This document shows positions 27,802 through 37,193 of a stretch of 64,000 nt of DNA, in pieces. Both the position numbers and the translations under genes were made by a program. The first letter of the stretch is position 1. Each line of letters opens with the position of its first letter. This DNA comes from Eximiradius sp. (GTDB taxonomy: Bacteria > Bacteroidota > Ignavibacteria > Kapaibacteriales > UBA2268). The notes beneath the pieces are model-generated. The model saw nothing but the letters and a program-made list of their open reading frames with translations, was not told the origin of the DNA and searched no databases. Location: NCBI GenBank assembly GCA_937127445.1, contig CAKZLY010000013.1, positions 1 to 64,000 on the forward strand, given 5' to 3'.

Positions 27802-30800
27802 ATGGATAAACAAATAGAAATGTCAAAAATCCGCCAAAAAGCAGAAAAATTGCTAAGCAAAAGCGGTCCCATTCTCGACGAAAAAGAATTGCAAAGCATA
27901 AAAGATGCATTCTACGAAATTCAAGTTTATCAATATGAGCTTGAATTACAAAATCAGGAACTTATTCGAACTCGCTCTGAACTTGAAGTTTTAATTGATA
28001 AATACAGCAGGCTATACAACAACTCGCCAACTGGTTATTTTACTCTCAATAGCGATGGATTTATCCTTGAAGCAAATAACCCAGCAATTAAAATGCTTAA
28101 CGAAAATAAAATTACAATTGCTTACAAGCCTTTTACTAAATATGTTGATAGAGAATATGCTGAAATTTTCGAAAAATATCTTGAAAAACTCACTACAAGT
28201 ATCGCAAAAGATAGTTGCGAACTTCTGTTTGTTCGTCTCAATGGAGAAACATTTTTCGGTCGGCTCGAAAGCATTTCATTCAGAAATCCTGTTAATAATT
28301 CCATTCAAATTCACACAAATTTGATTGATATAACTCGTGAAAAGCATATTCAAGATGAACTTATAAAAAACAAAGAATTTTTGCAGATGATAATTGATGC
28401 TATCCCCGACCCCCTATTTGTTAAAAACAACAAATCTGAATATACACTTCTGAACAAAGCACTTACAAAATTTATCGGAAAAGAATACGACGAAATTATT
28501 GGAAAAACTGATACGGATATATTTCCAAAGGATCTTGCTGAAGACTATCTATTATCGGATAAAGTCGTTTTAGATAAGAATTCTGAATATATTTACGAAA
28601 CCGGATTTGTTGATACTTCAGGAAATCACCACGTTTTGTATGTGAAGAAAGCTTCGTTCGATGCAAAAGAGGGAAATTATGTTGTTGGGATTGTCAGAGA
28701 CATAACAGAGTTAAAGAAGATGCAGGAAGCAATTGCTTCCCATCGAGACCAGCTTTCGAAAGAAGTTGAGCAAGCAACTAAAAACTTACTTCAAATAAAC
28801 AAAGAACTCGAAGATGAAATAGAAGAAAGGAAAATGATAGAAGCAAATTTAGATAAAGAACGCCTGTTGTTGAATTCTTTAATTGATGCTATTCCTGACC
28901 TGATTTTCATAAAAGATTACGAATACCGCTACACAATGGTTAATCAAGCATTTGAGAATTTTACAAATCTCAACAGAAATCATATTTTAAGCAAAACAGA
29001 TGTAGAATTGTTCGACGAGGACACTGCAAATGGACTTTTTGATAAAGATAAATTCGTAATTCAGTCGAACCAGCCTGTACGATATGAATATTGGTTCCAA
29101 ACAAATAATGGCGAACAACTAATTTATGATATTTATAAGATACCATTTATAGATAAGAACGCCAACATTTTAGGTCTTGTTGGCATTATGCGTGATATTA
29201 CACAGGCAAAACATATACAGCTGGAGACCGAGAAAGAAGATAGAATTTTTAAGGCAATAGCCGAAATTTCCACTGCATTGCTCGAAAACTACTCATTCAG
29301 GAATATATTGCAACAAATTGTTGTTACACTTGGCGAGGTTGTGGAAGTCGATAGGGCATATATTTACGAAAAATATTATCAAGCAGAAACAAATCGGGAA
29401 CTCTTCCGGTTAACATACGAATATTTCGACAAAAATCTTCAATCTCAGGCGCATTTAGAGGAATTACAAAATTTATCTATTGAAGAAAAAATACCCTCAA
29501 TTGTTAAACCACTTTGTATGAAACAACCTATAAATGTAATTGTGTCCGAATTGCCAGAAAACGAGCAAAATATGCTAATCGAACACGATGTCAAATCATT
29601 TTTAATTATCCCAATTGTTGTAAAGGAGAAGCTTTGGGGCTTTATTGGCTTCGACAGTGTTAAGTACGAGCGGGATTGGACGGTGAAAGAAATATCAATT
29701 TTATCTATAGCAGCAAATGCAATAGGTTCAGCAATAGAGCGAGAGGAAGATATTGAATTAATTCGCCAGACAAGCGAAGCAGCTGTTGCTGCAAACAAAG
29801 CAAAAAGCGAGTTTTTAGCTAATATGAGTCACGAAATTCGCACTCCAATGAATGCAATTCTTGGTTTCTCTGAATTACTGAGAGAAGAACTGGGCGATAA
29901 CCCTAAATATTCCGACTTTATTACAGGTATTACAAATAGCGGGAAAAATCTTCTTGAATTGATTAATGATATATTAGACCTTTCCAAAATTGAAGCCGGG
30001 AAGATGGAAATCAAATACGAAGCGGTTAGTTTACGAGACATAATCGATGAAATTCGGGATATTTTCTCAATCAAAACAACAGAAAAAGGCTTAGCTTTTG
30101 ATATAATCTACGACGAGAAGTTGCCAAAATCTTTAATATTAGATGCAACAAGAGTTCGCCAGATATTATTCAACCTTGTTGGCAATGCTGTAAAATTCAC
30201 AGACAAAGGCCAAATTCGAGTTGTAGTAAATGCAAAAGATCCAGATAAAGAAGGAAGCAAAATAGATATTATTCTTAAAGTTCAGGACACAGGAATTGGG
30301 ATTGAAAAATCTCAGCAAGAAATAATTTTCGAAGCATTCCAGCAGAAGGAAGGTCAAAGCACTCGCAAATATGGCGGAACAGGGCTGGGTCTGTCGATTA
30401 CCAAACGATTAACTGAAATGATGGGTGGGAAAATATTTCTTGATAGTACGCCCGGAATTGGCTCGACTTTCACAATTGAACTCTATGGCGTGCGTATTGC
30501 TGCTGGAATACACACTAAAAGAGAAAGTAAAATTGTGCAGAATGTTCAATATCATTTCGAAAGCGGCAAAATTCTATTGGTTGAAGATGTAGACACTAAT
30601 CGTCAGGTAATTGAATACTATTTAAAACCATATAATTTTAAGATTGTTGAAGCAATAAATGGACAAGAGGCAATTGAAATATTAGAGAAGTTCTCACCCG
30701 ACATAATTTTTATGGACTTGCATATGCCCGTTATGGATGGCTATACTGCAAGAAAAATCATTAAGAGCAATCCTTCAACAAGCCATATTCCAATTATAGC

Positions 30801-31248
30801 TCTTACGGCATCTGCTATAAAAGAAGAAGTTGATGAAATTTTAGAAATGTTCGATGGATATTTAAGGAAACCAGTTACAAAGCAACAATTGCTGAACGAG
30901 CTTGCACGATTTTTGAGGCATTCCCAAGAAGAAAAAGTAGGAAGCAGCGAAGATATAGTTATTTATCAATCGGTGGACGAGATTATCAACGAAATTACGG
31001 ATGAAATGATAAATGATTTCACCGAGAATATTCTACCGGAATTTCAAATTGTTAAAAAATCTTTATATATTAGTAAAATTAAAAGCTTTGCTGAAAAATT
31101 GTTAAACTTTGGGAAGAAGCATAATTATCCGAAAGCAGTTGAATTCGCAAATGAATTGATAAAGCAGGCAAATGCATTCAAAATTGATAGAATTATCCAA
31201 ATTTTCAATGACTTTAATGTATTAATCAATAATATAAAAAAGCAATAG
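27802..31248 (+). CDS. Hybrid sensor histidine kinase (PAS repeats, GAF-like, HisKA, HATPase, receiver, degenerate HPt-like tail)
   Basis: PAS-type blocks; H-box FLANMSHEIRTPMNAILGFSELL; N-box NLVGNAVKFTDKG; GTGLGLSI; receiver ILLVEDVDTNRQVIEYYL...IIFMDLHMPVMDGYTARK. Confidence 0.93.
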   Translation: MDKQIEMSKIRQKAEKLLSKSGPILDEKELQSIKDAFYEIQVYQYELELQNQELIRTRSELEVLIDKYSRLYNNSPTGYFTLNSDGFILEANNPAIKMLNENKITIAYKPFTKYVDREYAEIFEKYLEKLTTSIAKDSCELLFVRLNGETFFGRLESISFRNPVNNSIQIHTNLIDITREKHIQDELIKNKEFLQMIIDAIPDPLFVKNNKSEYTLLNKALTKFIGKEYDEIIGKTDTDIFPKDLAEDYLLSDKVVLDKNSEYIYETGFVDTSGNHHVLYVKKASFDAKEGNYVVGIVRDITELKKMQEAIASHRDQLSKEVEQATKNLLQINKELEDEIEERKMIEANLDKERLLLNSLIDAIPDLIFIKDYEYRYTMVNQAFENFTNLNRNHILSKTDVELFDEDTANGLFDKDKFVIQSNQPVRYEYWFQTNNGEQLIYDIYKIPFIDKNANILGLVGIMRDITQAKHIQLETEKEDRIFKAIAEISTALLENYSFRNILQQIVVTLGEVVEVDRAYIYEKYYQAETNRELFRLTYEYFDKNLQSQAHLEELQNLSIEEKIPSIVKPLCMKQPINVIVSELPENEQNMLIEHDVKSFLIIPIVVKEKLWGFIGFDSVKYERDWTVKEISILSIAANAIGSAIEREEDIELIRQTSEAAVAANKAKSEFLANMSHEIRTPMNAILGFSELLREELGDNPKYSDFITGITNSGKNLLELINDILDLSKIEAGKMEIKYEAVSLRDIIDEIRDIFSIKTTEKGLAFDIIYDEKLPKSLILDATRVRQILFNLVGNAVKFTDKGQIRVVVNAKDPDKEGSKIDIILKVQDTGIGIEKSQQEIIFEAFQQKEGQSTRKYGGTGLGLSITKRLTEMMGGKIFLDSTPGIGSTFTIELYGVRIAAGIHTKRESKIVQNVQYHFESGKILLVEDVDTNRQVIEYYLKPYNFKIVEAINGQEAIEILEKFSPDIIFMDLHMPVMDGYTARKIIKSNPSTSHIPIIALTASAIKEEVDEILEMFDGYLRKPVTKQQLLNELARFLRHSQEEKVGSSEDIVIYQSVDEIINEITDEMINDFTENILPEFQIVKKSLYISKIKSFAEKLLNFGKKHNYPKAVEFANELIKQANAFKIDRIIQIFNDFNVLINNIKKQ

Positions 31249-31252
31249 AGAG

Positions 31253-32374
31253 ATGAACGGAGGTACAACAAAAGGTTCGGTGCTAATTGTAGATGATATA
31301 CCCGAGAACTTGCAGGTATTGGGAAACGTATTGCTACAAAAAGGCTTAGACATCGGGTTTGCAACCAACGGTGAAGAAGCACTGGAAACCGTTCAATACA
31401 ACAAGCCAGACTTGATTTTGCTTGATATAATGATGCCGGGTATGAGCGGAATTACTGTTTGCCAGAAATTGAAATCAAATCCAGAAACTCAGGATATACC
31501 TGTAATTTTTCTGACAGCAAAAACTCAGCCCGAGGACATAATCAAAGGTTTTGAGGTAGGAGCCGTCGATTATGTTACCAAGCCGTTTAATTCGGGTGAA
31601 TTGCTTGCGCGAGTAATGACGCAACTGGAATTGAAAAAATCGCGTGATTTAATTGCAAAGCAGAACGAAGAACTAATGGAACTCAATGCAACCAAAGATA
31701 AATTCTTCTCAATTATTGCCCACGACTTGCGGGGACCATTCAGCGGTTTGCTTGGGCTTACTGATTTGCTCTCGCAAGAAGGAGAATCAATGAATCAAGA
31801 GGAAATAATCGACCTGATAAAAAAAATGCACCAGACATTGAAAAATCAATATATTTTACTTGAAAATCTTCTGCAATGGGCAAGCATACAAACTCAAAGG
31901 TTACTCCCACAACCTATTAAGGTAAATCTAATGAGAACTACTAAGGAGGTGGCTTCGCTTCTTCAAGCAAATGCAGACAAAAAAGAGATTGAAATAATTA
32001 ACGACATACTGCCGGAACATAATGTATTTGTTGATAAGCAGATGATAACGTCAGTAATACACAATTTGCTTACAAATGCAATCAAGTTTACATTCGAAGG
32101 TGGGAAAATCACTTTCAAATCGGAATATTCAGACAACGGAATCTTGCTAAAAGTTATCGATACAGGCGTTGGAATTTCGGACGAAGTGAAAGCAAAACTC
32201 TTTAAAATCGATAAACATCATTCATCTTTGGGAACAAAGAATGAAAAGGGTTCGGGGTTGGGCTTAATTTTATGCAAAGAGATGGTCGAGAAAAATGGAG
32301 GCAAAATCTGGGCCGAAAGAAACACGAATGTAAATGGGACAACGTTTTTTGTCTTATTGCCGGAAGCAAATTAG
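31253..32374 (+). CDS. Response regulator-histidine kinase fusion (REC-HisKA-HATPase)
   Basis: VLIVDDIPENLQVLGNVL, LILLDIMMPGMSG, YVTKPFNSGEL; FFSIIAHDLRGPFSGLLGLTDLL; NLLTNAIKFT; GSGLGLILCKEMVEKNGG. Confidence 0.93.
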   Translation: MNGGTTKGSVLIVDDIPENLQVLGNVLLQKGLDIGFATNGEEALETVQYNKPDLILLDIMMPGMSGITVCQKLKSNPETQDIPVIFLTAKTQPEDIIKGFEVGAVDYVTKPFNSGELLARVMTQLELKKSRDLIAKQNEELMELNATKDKFFSIIAHDLRGPFSGLLGLTDLLSQEGESMNQEEIIDLIKKMHQTLKNQYILLENLLQWASIQTQRLLPQPIKVNLMRTTKEVASLLQANADKKEIEIINDILPEHNVFVDKQMITSVIHNLLTNAIKFTFEGGKITFKSEYSDNGILLKVIDTGVGISDEVKAKLFKIDKHHSSLGTKNEKGSGLGLILCKEMVEKNGGKIWAERNTNVNGTTFFVLLPEAN

Positions 32375-32375
32375 A

Positions 32376-34634
32376 TTGAAAATTTCATTAAAATATACAG
32401 CAACATATGTTTTTTGGCTGTGTTTTTTATCTCAAATTGCGTTTGGCAGCCAATTTACTACTCAAAAGTTAGTCCCATCGGTTCGCTTTCCCGGACAATA
32501 CGAAATAGGAATGATACGCTTTTCAGGCAATTCATATTTTTCTGAAAATCAATTGCGTAATATCATTCAAACAAAAGAGACAAACCGAAGTTTCCCACAT
32601 AAAGTATTGCAAACATATCTAAACGAAAGCAAGAAGAACAAAGCTGCACCACGCATATTAATGCGTGAAATTAGCACAGCTATTAAATCGCTCGAGCACG
32701 AAATAAGCATTTTCGACAGCAAACTTATTGAATCTGATTCAGTTGCTATTTGGCAATACTACAATATTCATGGTTTTCACGATGTCCGACTGCGAATCGT
32801 GATTGTTCCAGACTATCAAAAGCGGCAAAATACATTGAATTTTCTTATTTCCGAGGGCAAGCGCTATAAGTTGGACACTCTTTCGCTGCTTGGACTTGAA
32901 AAGTTACCTGACGATGTGATAAATAAAATTAACAATCAACTTAACAGGCTGCCTAAAATTGAATTTTTCAACGAGCAAGCAATTTTTGAAAGAATAGACA
33001 CAATTTACGAAGCGCTTTTAAACAACGGTTATTATTCCGCAACTTACAGGCGACCTAACGTAGATATCGACACACTTGAAAAGAAAGACAGCGTTACAGT
33101 ATTTTTTAATTTGGGGAAAAGAATAATTTTTGGGGATTTGTATTTTATCGATTCAACACGCCAACAGCATATTGTTACTCACGAAATGAAGCGTCGGCAA
33201 TTTGAAATATATAAAGGTGATTGGTATAGCCGTAGCAAAGTAAATTCATCAATTGAAAATTTGCTTACTCTTGGAACTTTCGAATCTGTTGAAATTGATA
33301 CTTGCAATAATCGCGATAAGGATTCAGTTGTAAATTTTTGTTTGAAAACAGTATATAGAAAGCAAAAGGAATGGAGTTTGGCATTGTTTTCGAATCGCAC
33401 ACCTATGACAAACTTTAATGCGGGTATCGAAGGGAACATAAGCCATCGAAACCTGTTTGGTAATGCTCAAAATGGTTCTTTCTATTCGAGCTTTTCGTTC
33501 AAAGATGTAGGGAAAACGCTGCAAAATATTGATAATTTAGATTATGAGATGCTTGTGGGTGTCAGGTTTTACCAGCCGCTGCTGTGGATAGTGGACAAAA
33601 CACGCATTGCAGCTACAACAAGTTTGAATTATTCAATTCGTAAGGTATATAATCTATTTCAGTTGAATACTTTGCAGTTTCCTATACGTTTCTCGCTTGT
33701 ATTGCCAAAGAAAACATTTTTTAATTCAGTAAGTATAGATTTTACGTTTGAACGTGAAAATCCGGTAAATTACAATACAGCAATAGCCGAGGCATCGCGT
33801 CGGACAACAAACCCAGAAGATTCATTACGCGTTATCGAATCATTTTATTTATACAACAACCTGTATCAATATCTAAACGAACCAGATTTTCATCTCTGGA
33901 CTTCTAATACTATGGGCATCAATTTAGTTAGTGATAAAAAGAACGATGTGTTCAATCCGAGCAAAGGTTCGTATACATTGATAAATATTGATGGATGGAA
34001 TATATTTTTATCGCACCCATCAATTTCGGGTATAGCAAGGTACTTTCGGGTGCATTTTCTGCATAGTCAGTATTTCTCGATAAGCGATAATTTAGTTTTT
34101 GCAGCAAAAGGACGATTTGGAGCGATAAAATTGATGCAGGAGGCAAATGTATATGTCCCAATTGAACGTCAATTTTTTGCAGGTGGAAGCAATAGCGTTC
34201 GTGGATGGGCGTCGCGTACACTACGCTACACCAAAATCACTTCGCAAACTTTCGGGTCGAATAGAACTTACCAATATATGCAAAATTTCATCGGGAATGC
34301 AGGATTACTCGAAGGGAGTCTGGAATTTAGATATAGATTTTCTTATTACCGCTGGTTGAACGAATTCCTTGCAGAACATTTAAGCAACATTACATTTACA
34401 ACATTTGCCGATTTCGGGAATGCGTTTGATTGGTTTGTCGGAGTGGAGGACTACAAAATGAAATTTGCAGATTACTTCGTAAAATTAGCAGTATCGGCAG
34501 GGTTCGGCATTGGATATATCACTCCAATAGGTCCGTTCCGACTTGATGTTGCAACTCCGTTGTACGACCCGACAGGAAGGCGAAAAGCATTTTCCCACAC
34601 AGTTTATCACTTTGGCATAGGTTATGCATTTTGA
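32376..34634 (+). CDS. Omp85/BamA-TamA family outer-membrane protein (POTRA plus surface antigen barrel)
   Basis: POTRA-like N-terminal half; FFAGGSNSVRGWASRTL motif; C-terminal aromatic HFGIGYAF; likely TTG start at 32376 directly after the kinase stop. Confidence 0.87.
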   Translation: MKISLKYTATYVFWLCFLSQIAFGSQFTTQKLVPSVRFPGQYEIGMIRFSGNSYFSENQLRNIIQTKETNRSFPHKVLQTYLNESKKNKAAPRILMREISTAIKSLEHEISIFDSKLIESDSVAIWQYYNIHGFHDVRLRIVIVPDYQKRQNTLNFLISEGKRYKLDTLSLLGLEKLPDDVINKINNQLNRLPKIEFFNEQAIFERIDTIYEALLNNGYYSATYRRPNVDIDTLEKKDSVTVFFNLGKRIIFGDLYFIDSTRQQHIVTHEMKRRQFEIYKGDWYSRSKVNSSIENLLTLGTFESVEIDTCNNRDKDSVVNFCLKTVYRKQKEWSLALFSNRTPMTNFNAGIEGNISHRNLFGNAQNGSFYSSFSFKDVGKTLQNIDNLDYEMLVGVRFYQPLLWIVDKTRIAATTSLNYSIRKVYNLFQLNTLQFPIRFSLVLPKKTFFNSVSIDFTFERENPVNYNTAIAEASRRTTNPEDSLRVIESFYLYNNLYQYLNEPDFHLWTSNTMGINLVSDKKNDVFNPSKGSYTLINIDGWNIFLSHPSISGIARYFRVHFLHSQYFSISDNLVFAAKGRFGAIKLMQEANVYVPIERQFFAGGSNSVRGWASRTLRYTKITSQTFGSNRTYQYMQNFIGNAGLLEGSLEFRYRFSYYRWLNEFLAEHLSNITFTTFADFGNAFDWFVGVEDYKMKFADYFVKLAVSAGFGIGYITPIGPFRLDVATPLYDPTGRRKAFSHTVYHFGIGYAF

Positions 34635-35401
34635 TTATCGCTTGCGGCTTCCGATGCTTGCCGCTTTTGCAAGCCAAAGGCTGCCACCCAAATGCTAATT
34701 TCGTAAAGTAAAAACAGGGGTGCAGCAAATATCAGCTGGCTAATGGGGTCAGGTGTCGGAGTAATCACAGCAGCAAGAATAAGGATAACCACAACAGAAT
34801 GACGCCAATATTTTCTGAGCATTTTGGGAGTAATTATTCCAAATCGGGAAAGAACAAAGCTAATCATCGGCATTTCGAATAATATTCCAGAAGCAAGAAG
34901 AATCATTGTTAAAAAGCTGAAATATTCATTAATATCAATGATGTTTTTTATTTTTTCGCTACCGAAGCTTGCTGCGAATGAAAGCATAGAAGGTATCATC
35001 ACAAAGTAAGAAAATGCAACACCTATGAAAAAGCATAGCGAAGTAAAAAAAGTAATCGTCGACACCCATCGTTTCTCGTGTTCGTAAAGTGCAGGTTTGA
35101 TAAAAGCCCAGAGCTGATAGAGCGTAAATGGAAACGAAAAGATTATCCCAACGACAAGAATAACTTTAAAGTAAAGAAATGGTTGTCCGAAAGGCTTTAG
35201 ATTTTGCAAATCAAGTTTAGCACTTGCGGCTGGCTTTAGCAATACTAAATCCATAATATCGCCAATAAATATACCCGCAATTATGCAACCGATTATTATC
35301 CCTATTACAGAAAAAATTATTCGCTGTCTGAGTTCTTCGACGTGGTCCCAAAAGCCCAATCCACCTTCTTCTTCTATATCCTGTATCTGTTCGTTGTTCA
35401 T
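34622..35401 (-). CDS. tatC: Sec-independent protein translocase TatC
   Basis: GFWDHVEELRQRIIFSVIGI; multi-pass; FVLSRFGIITPKMLRKYWRHSVVVILILAAVITPTPDPISQLIFAAPLFLLYEISI. Confidence 0.96.
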   Translation of the reverse strand: MNNEQIQDIEEEGGLGFWDHVEELRQRIIFSVIGIIIGCIIAGIFIGDIMDLVLLKPAASAKLDLQNLKPFGQPFLYFKVILVVGIIFSFPFTLYQLWAFIKPALYEHEKRWVSTITFFTSLCFFIGVAFSYFVMIPSMLSFAASFGSEKIKNIIDINEYFSFLTMILLASGILFEMPMISFVLSRFGIITPKMLRKYWRHSVVVILILAAVITPTPDPISQLIFAAPLFLLYEISIWVAAFGLQKRQASEAASDNQNA

Positions 35402-35501
35402 ATGCAATACTTATTTAAATAAAATACAAAAATAAGTAAAAAAATTATTGATTTTTTGAAAATTTCTTGTTAAGTTTATTTGATTAGTTTCAAGGGTTAT
35501 T

Positions 35502-36245
35502 ATGAAAAAAGTTTTACCAATATTTTCCCTTATAGTTTTATTACTAACAAGTTGTGGAGTTGTAGATAACCCTGTAGAAGACATAACTTCGATTAAAATT
35601 AAAACTGAAACAAAATACAAAGTTAATTTATCTAATCAGTCAGAAAAACAAATTTTATACAAGAAAAATTACTCAACCGACCAGAAAATTATAGATTATA
35701 CAGAATATTATTCAAACGGTAAAGTTAAATTTTATTCCGAATATTTATATGATAAAACAAAAACAACAGAAGAGCAGAAAAGTTTTGATGAAAGTGGGAA
35801 TTTAACAGGTATTTCGCGGGTGCTATCCATTGTAGATGAAAACGGAAAAATCAAAGAAAAGACACAAATTTCTGTCGATGGAAAAATCATATCGAAAGAA
35901 ATATATACCTATGATGCTCACGGCAATGTGCTGAGAAAGGAAGTCCAAAATTTACAGGTTGGGACTATTTTACACTATGAATATGCTTATTTGTACAACA
36001 ATGGAAGTTTAGTTGAGCGAACAGTAAGCGAAAAGAATTCCAGCGAAACGATTATTACGAAAGAATCTTTGAACTACAAGCAAGAGGAAAAAGCCTTGCA
36101 AATCATAAATTATGATAAGAACGGCTCAATCCAGAGAATTAGAACATTCTATTATAACAAGTACGGGCTTATTTCAATCGAAACAGTTGCAGATTTGAAT
36201 GGGAATTTGCTTGAAAAATATCAATACAGCTACATTTACTATTAA
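35502..36245 (+). CDS. Putative lipoprotein with YD/MORN-like degenerate repeats
   Basis: Lipobox LLTSCG; repeated Y-x-x-x-G-K/N segments (YYSNGKVKFYSEYLYD, YDAHGNVLRKEVQN, YNKYGLISIETVADLNGNLLEKYQY). Confidence 0.75.
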   Translation: MKKVLPIFSLIVLLLTSCGVVDNPVEDITSIKIKTETKYKVNLSNQSEKQILYKKNYSTDQKIIDYTEYYSNGKVKFYSEYLYDKTKTTEEQKSFDESGNLTGISRVLSIVDENGKIKEKTQISVDGKIISKEIYTYDAHGNVLRKEVQNLQVGTILHYEYAYLYNNGSLVERTVSEKNSSETIITKESLNYKQEEKALQIINYDKNGSIQRIRTFYYNKYGLISIETVADLNGNLLEKYQYSYIYY

Positions 36246-36281
36246 TCTCATTATCATCTTTAATTCAAAAAAACAACCACA

Positions 36282-36296
36282 GGCTTTTTGAAAGCC
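36282..36296. repeat. Hairpin GGCTTT-TTG-AAAGCC
   Basis: Perfect 6-bp inverted repeat in the convergent intergenic region. Confidence 0.6.
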
Positions 36297-36368
36297 GGCA
36301 ACAAAGTGAACGGGTCCTAACTGCACTATATAATGGTGTTTATATGTAAACGGGATAATAAAAACACG

Positions 36369-36401
36369 AACCTTCCGAAGGCTTGGAACCTTCGGAAGGT
36401 T
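36369..36401. repeat. Perfect 13-bp inverted repeat / hairpin
   Basis: AACCTTCCGAAGG-CTTGGAA-CCTTCGGAAGGTT. Confidence 0.9.
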
Positions 36402-36444
36402 AAAAACAGCCTCTATTAGGATTTATTTGAATTCAATAAAAATA

Positions 36445-37053
36445 TTAAGATTTATTTTCTTCTTTCGTTGGTTTTGCTTTTTTAGTTTTTGCCGGTGAGA
36501 GAATAACCGAGAGGTTTTTCCCTTCGAATTTCAGAGGTGAATCAACTTTGGCAATATCGGACATTTCTTCGATAAATTTTTCGAGAAGTTCTTTGCCAAT
36601 ATCAGTGTGAACAATCTCTCGACCACGGAAAATAACAGAAGCCTTGACTTTGCTGCCCTCTTCGATAAAAGCGCGAGCGTGTTTGAGCTTGAAATTAAAG
36701 TCGTGCGAAGCAGTACGCGACTTAAATCTAATTTCCTTCATCTGAGAAGCGGTGGAATTCTTTTTGATTTGTTTCTCTTTCTTTTGGAGTTCGTAAGAAA
36801 ATTTGCCGTAATCGATTAATTTACAAACAGGTGGATTGGCTTGTGGGGCAATTTCTACTAAATCAATTTCACGTTCTTCTGCTAATTTCAAAGCATCTTT
36901 GATATTCATTATTCCCAGCATACCGCCGTCACTATCTACAACGCGAACTTCTTTTGCAGTGATTTCATTGTTAATTCTGTGCTTTCTTTGTGGTTCTTTT
37001 GTTTGACTTTGTTTCCCAAAATTTGGGTTTCCAACTACAAATGCAGATTTCAA
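36445..37053 (-). CDS. infC: Translation initiation factor IF-3, non-AUG start (TTG)
   Basis: RINNEITAKEVRVVDSDGGMLGIMNIKDALKLAEEREIDLVEIAPQANPPVCKLIDYGKFSYE; TTG at 37053 with AAAGGA upstream; no in-frame ATG before the conserved core. Confidence 0.95.
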   Translation of the reverse strand: MKSAFVVGNPNFGKQSQTKEPQRKHRINNEITAKEVRVVDSDGGMLGIMNIKDALKLAEEREIDLVEIAPQANPPVCKLIDYGKFSYELQKKEKQIKKNSTASQMKEIRFKSRTASHDFNFKLKHARAFIEEGSKVKASVIFRGREIVHTDIGKELLEKFIEEMSDIAKVDSPLKFEGKNLSVILSPAKTKKAKPTKEENKS

Positions 37054-37193
37054 GCAGTTCCTTTAAATTTGTTAATAATACTTTAATTAATATTGCAAAT
37101 ATATTATTTGGTAAGACGAAAATCAAACTAAAAATTTGAAAAAAAAATTTTTTTTCTTATATTTATGCAAATGTATAATTATTTAGTGTCAAT

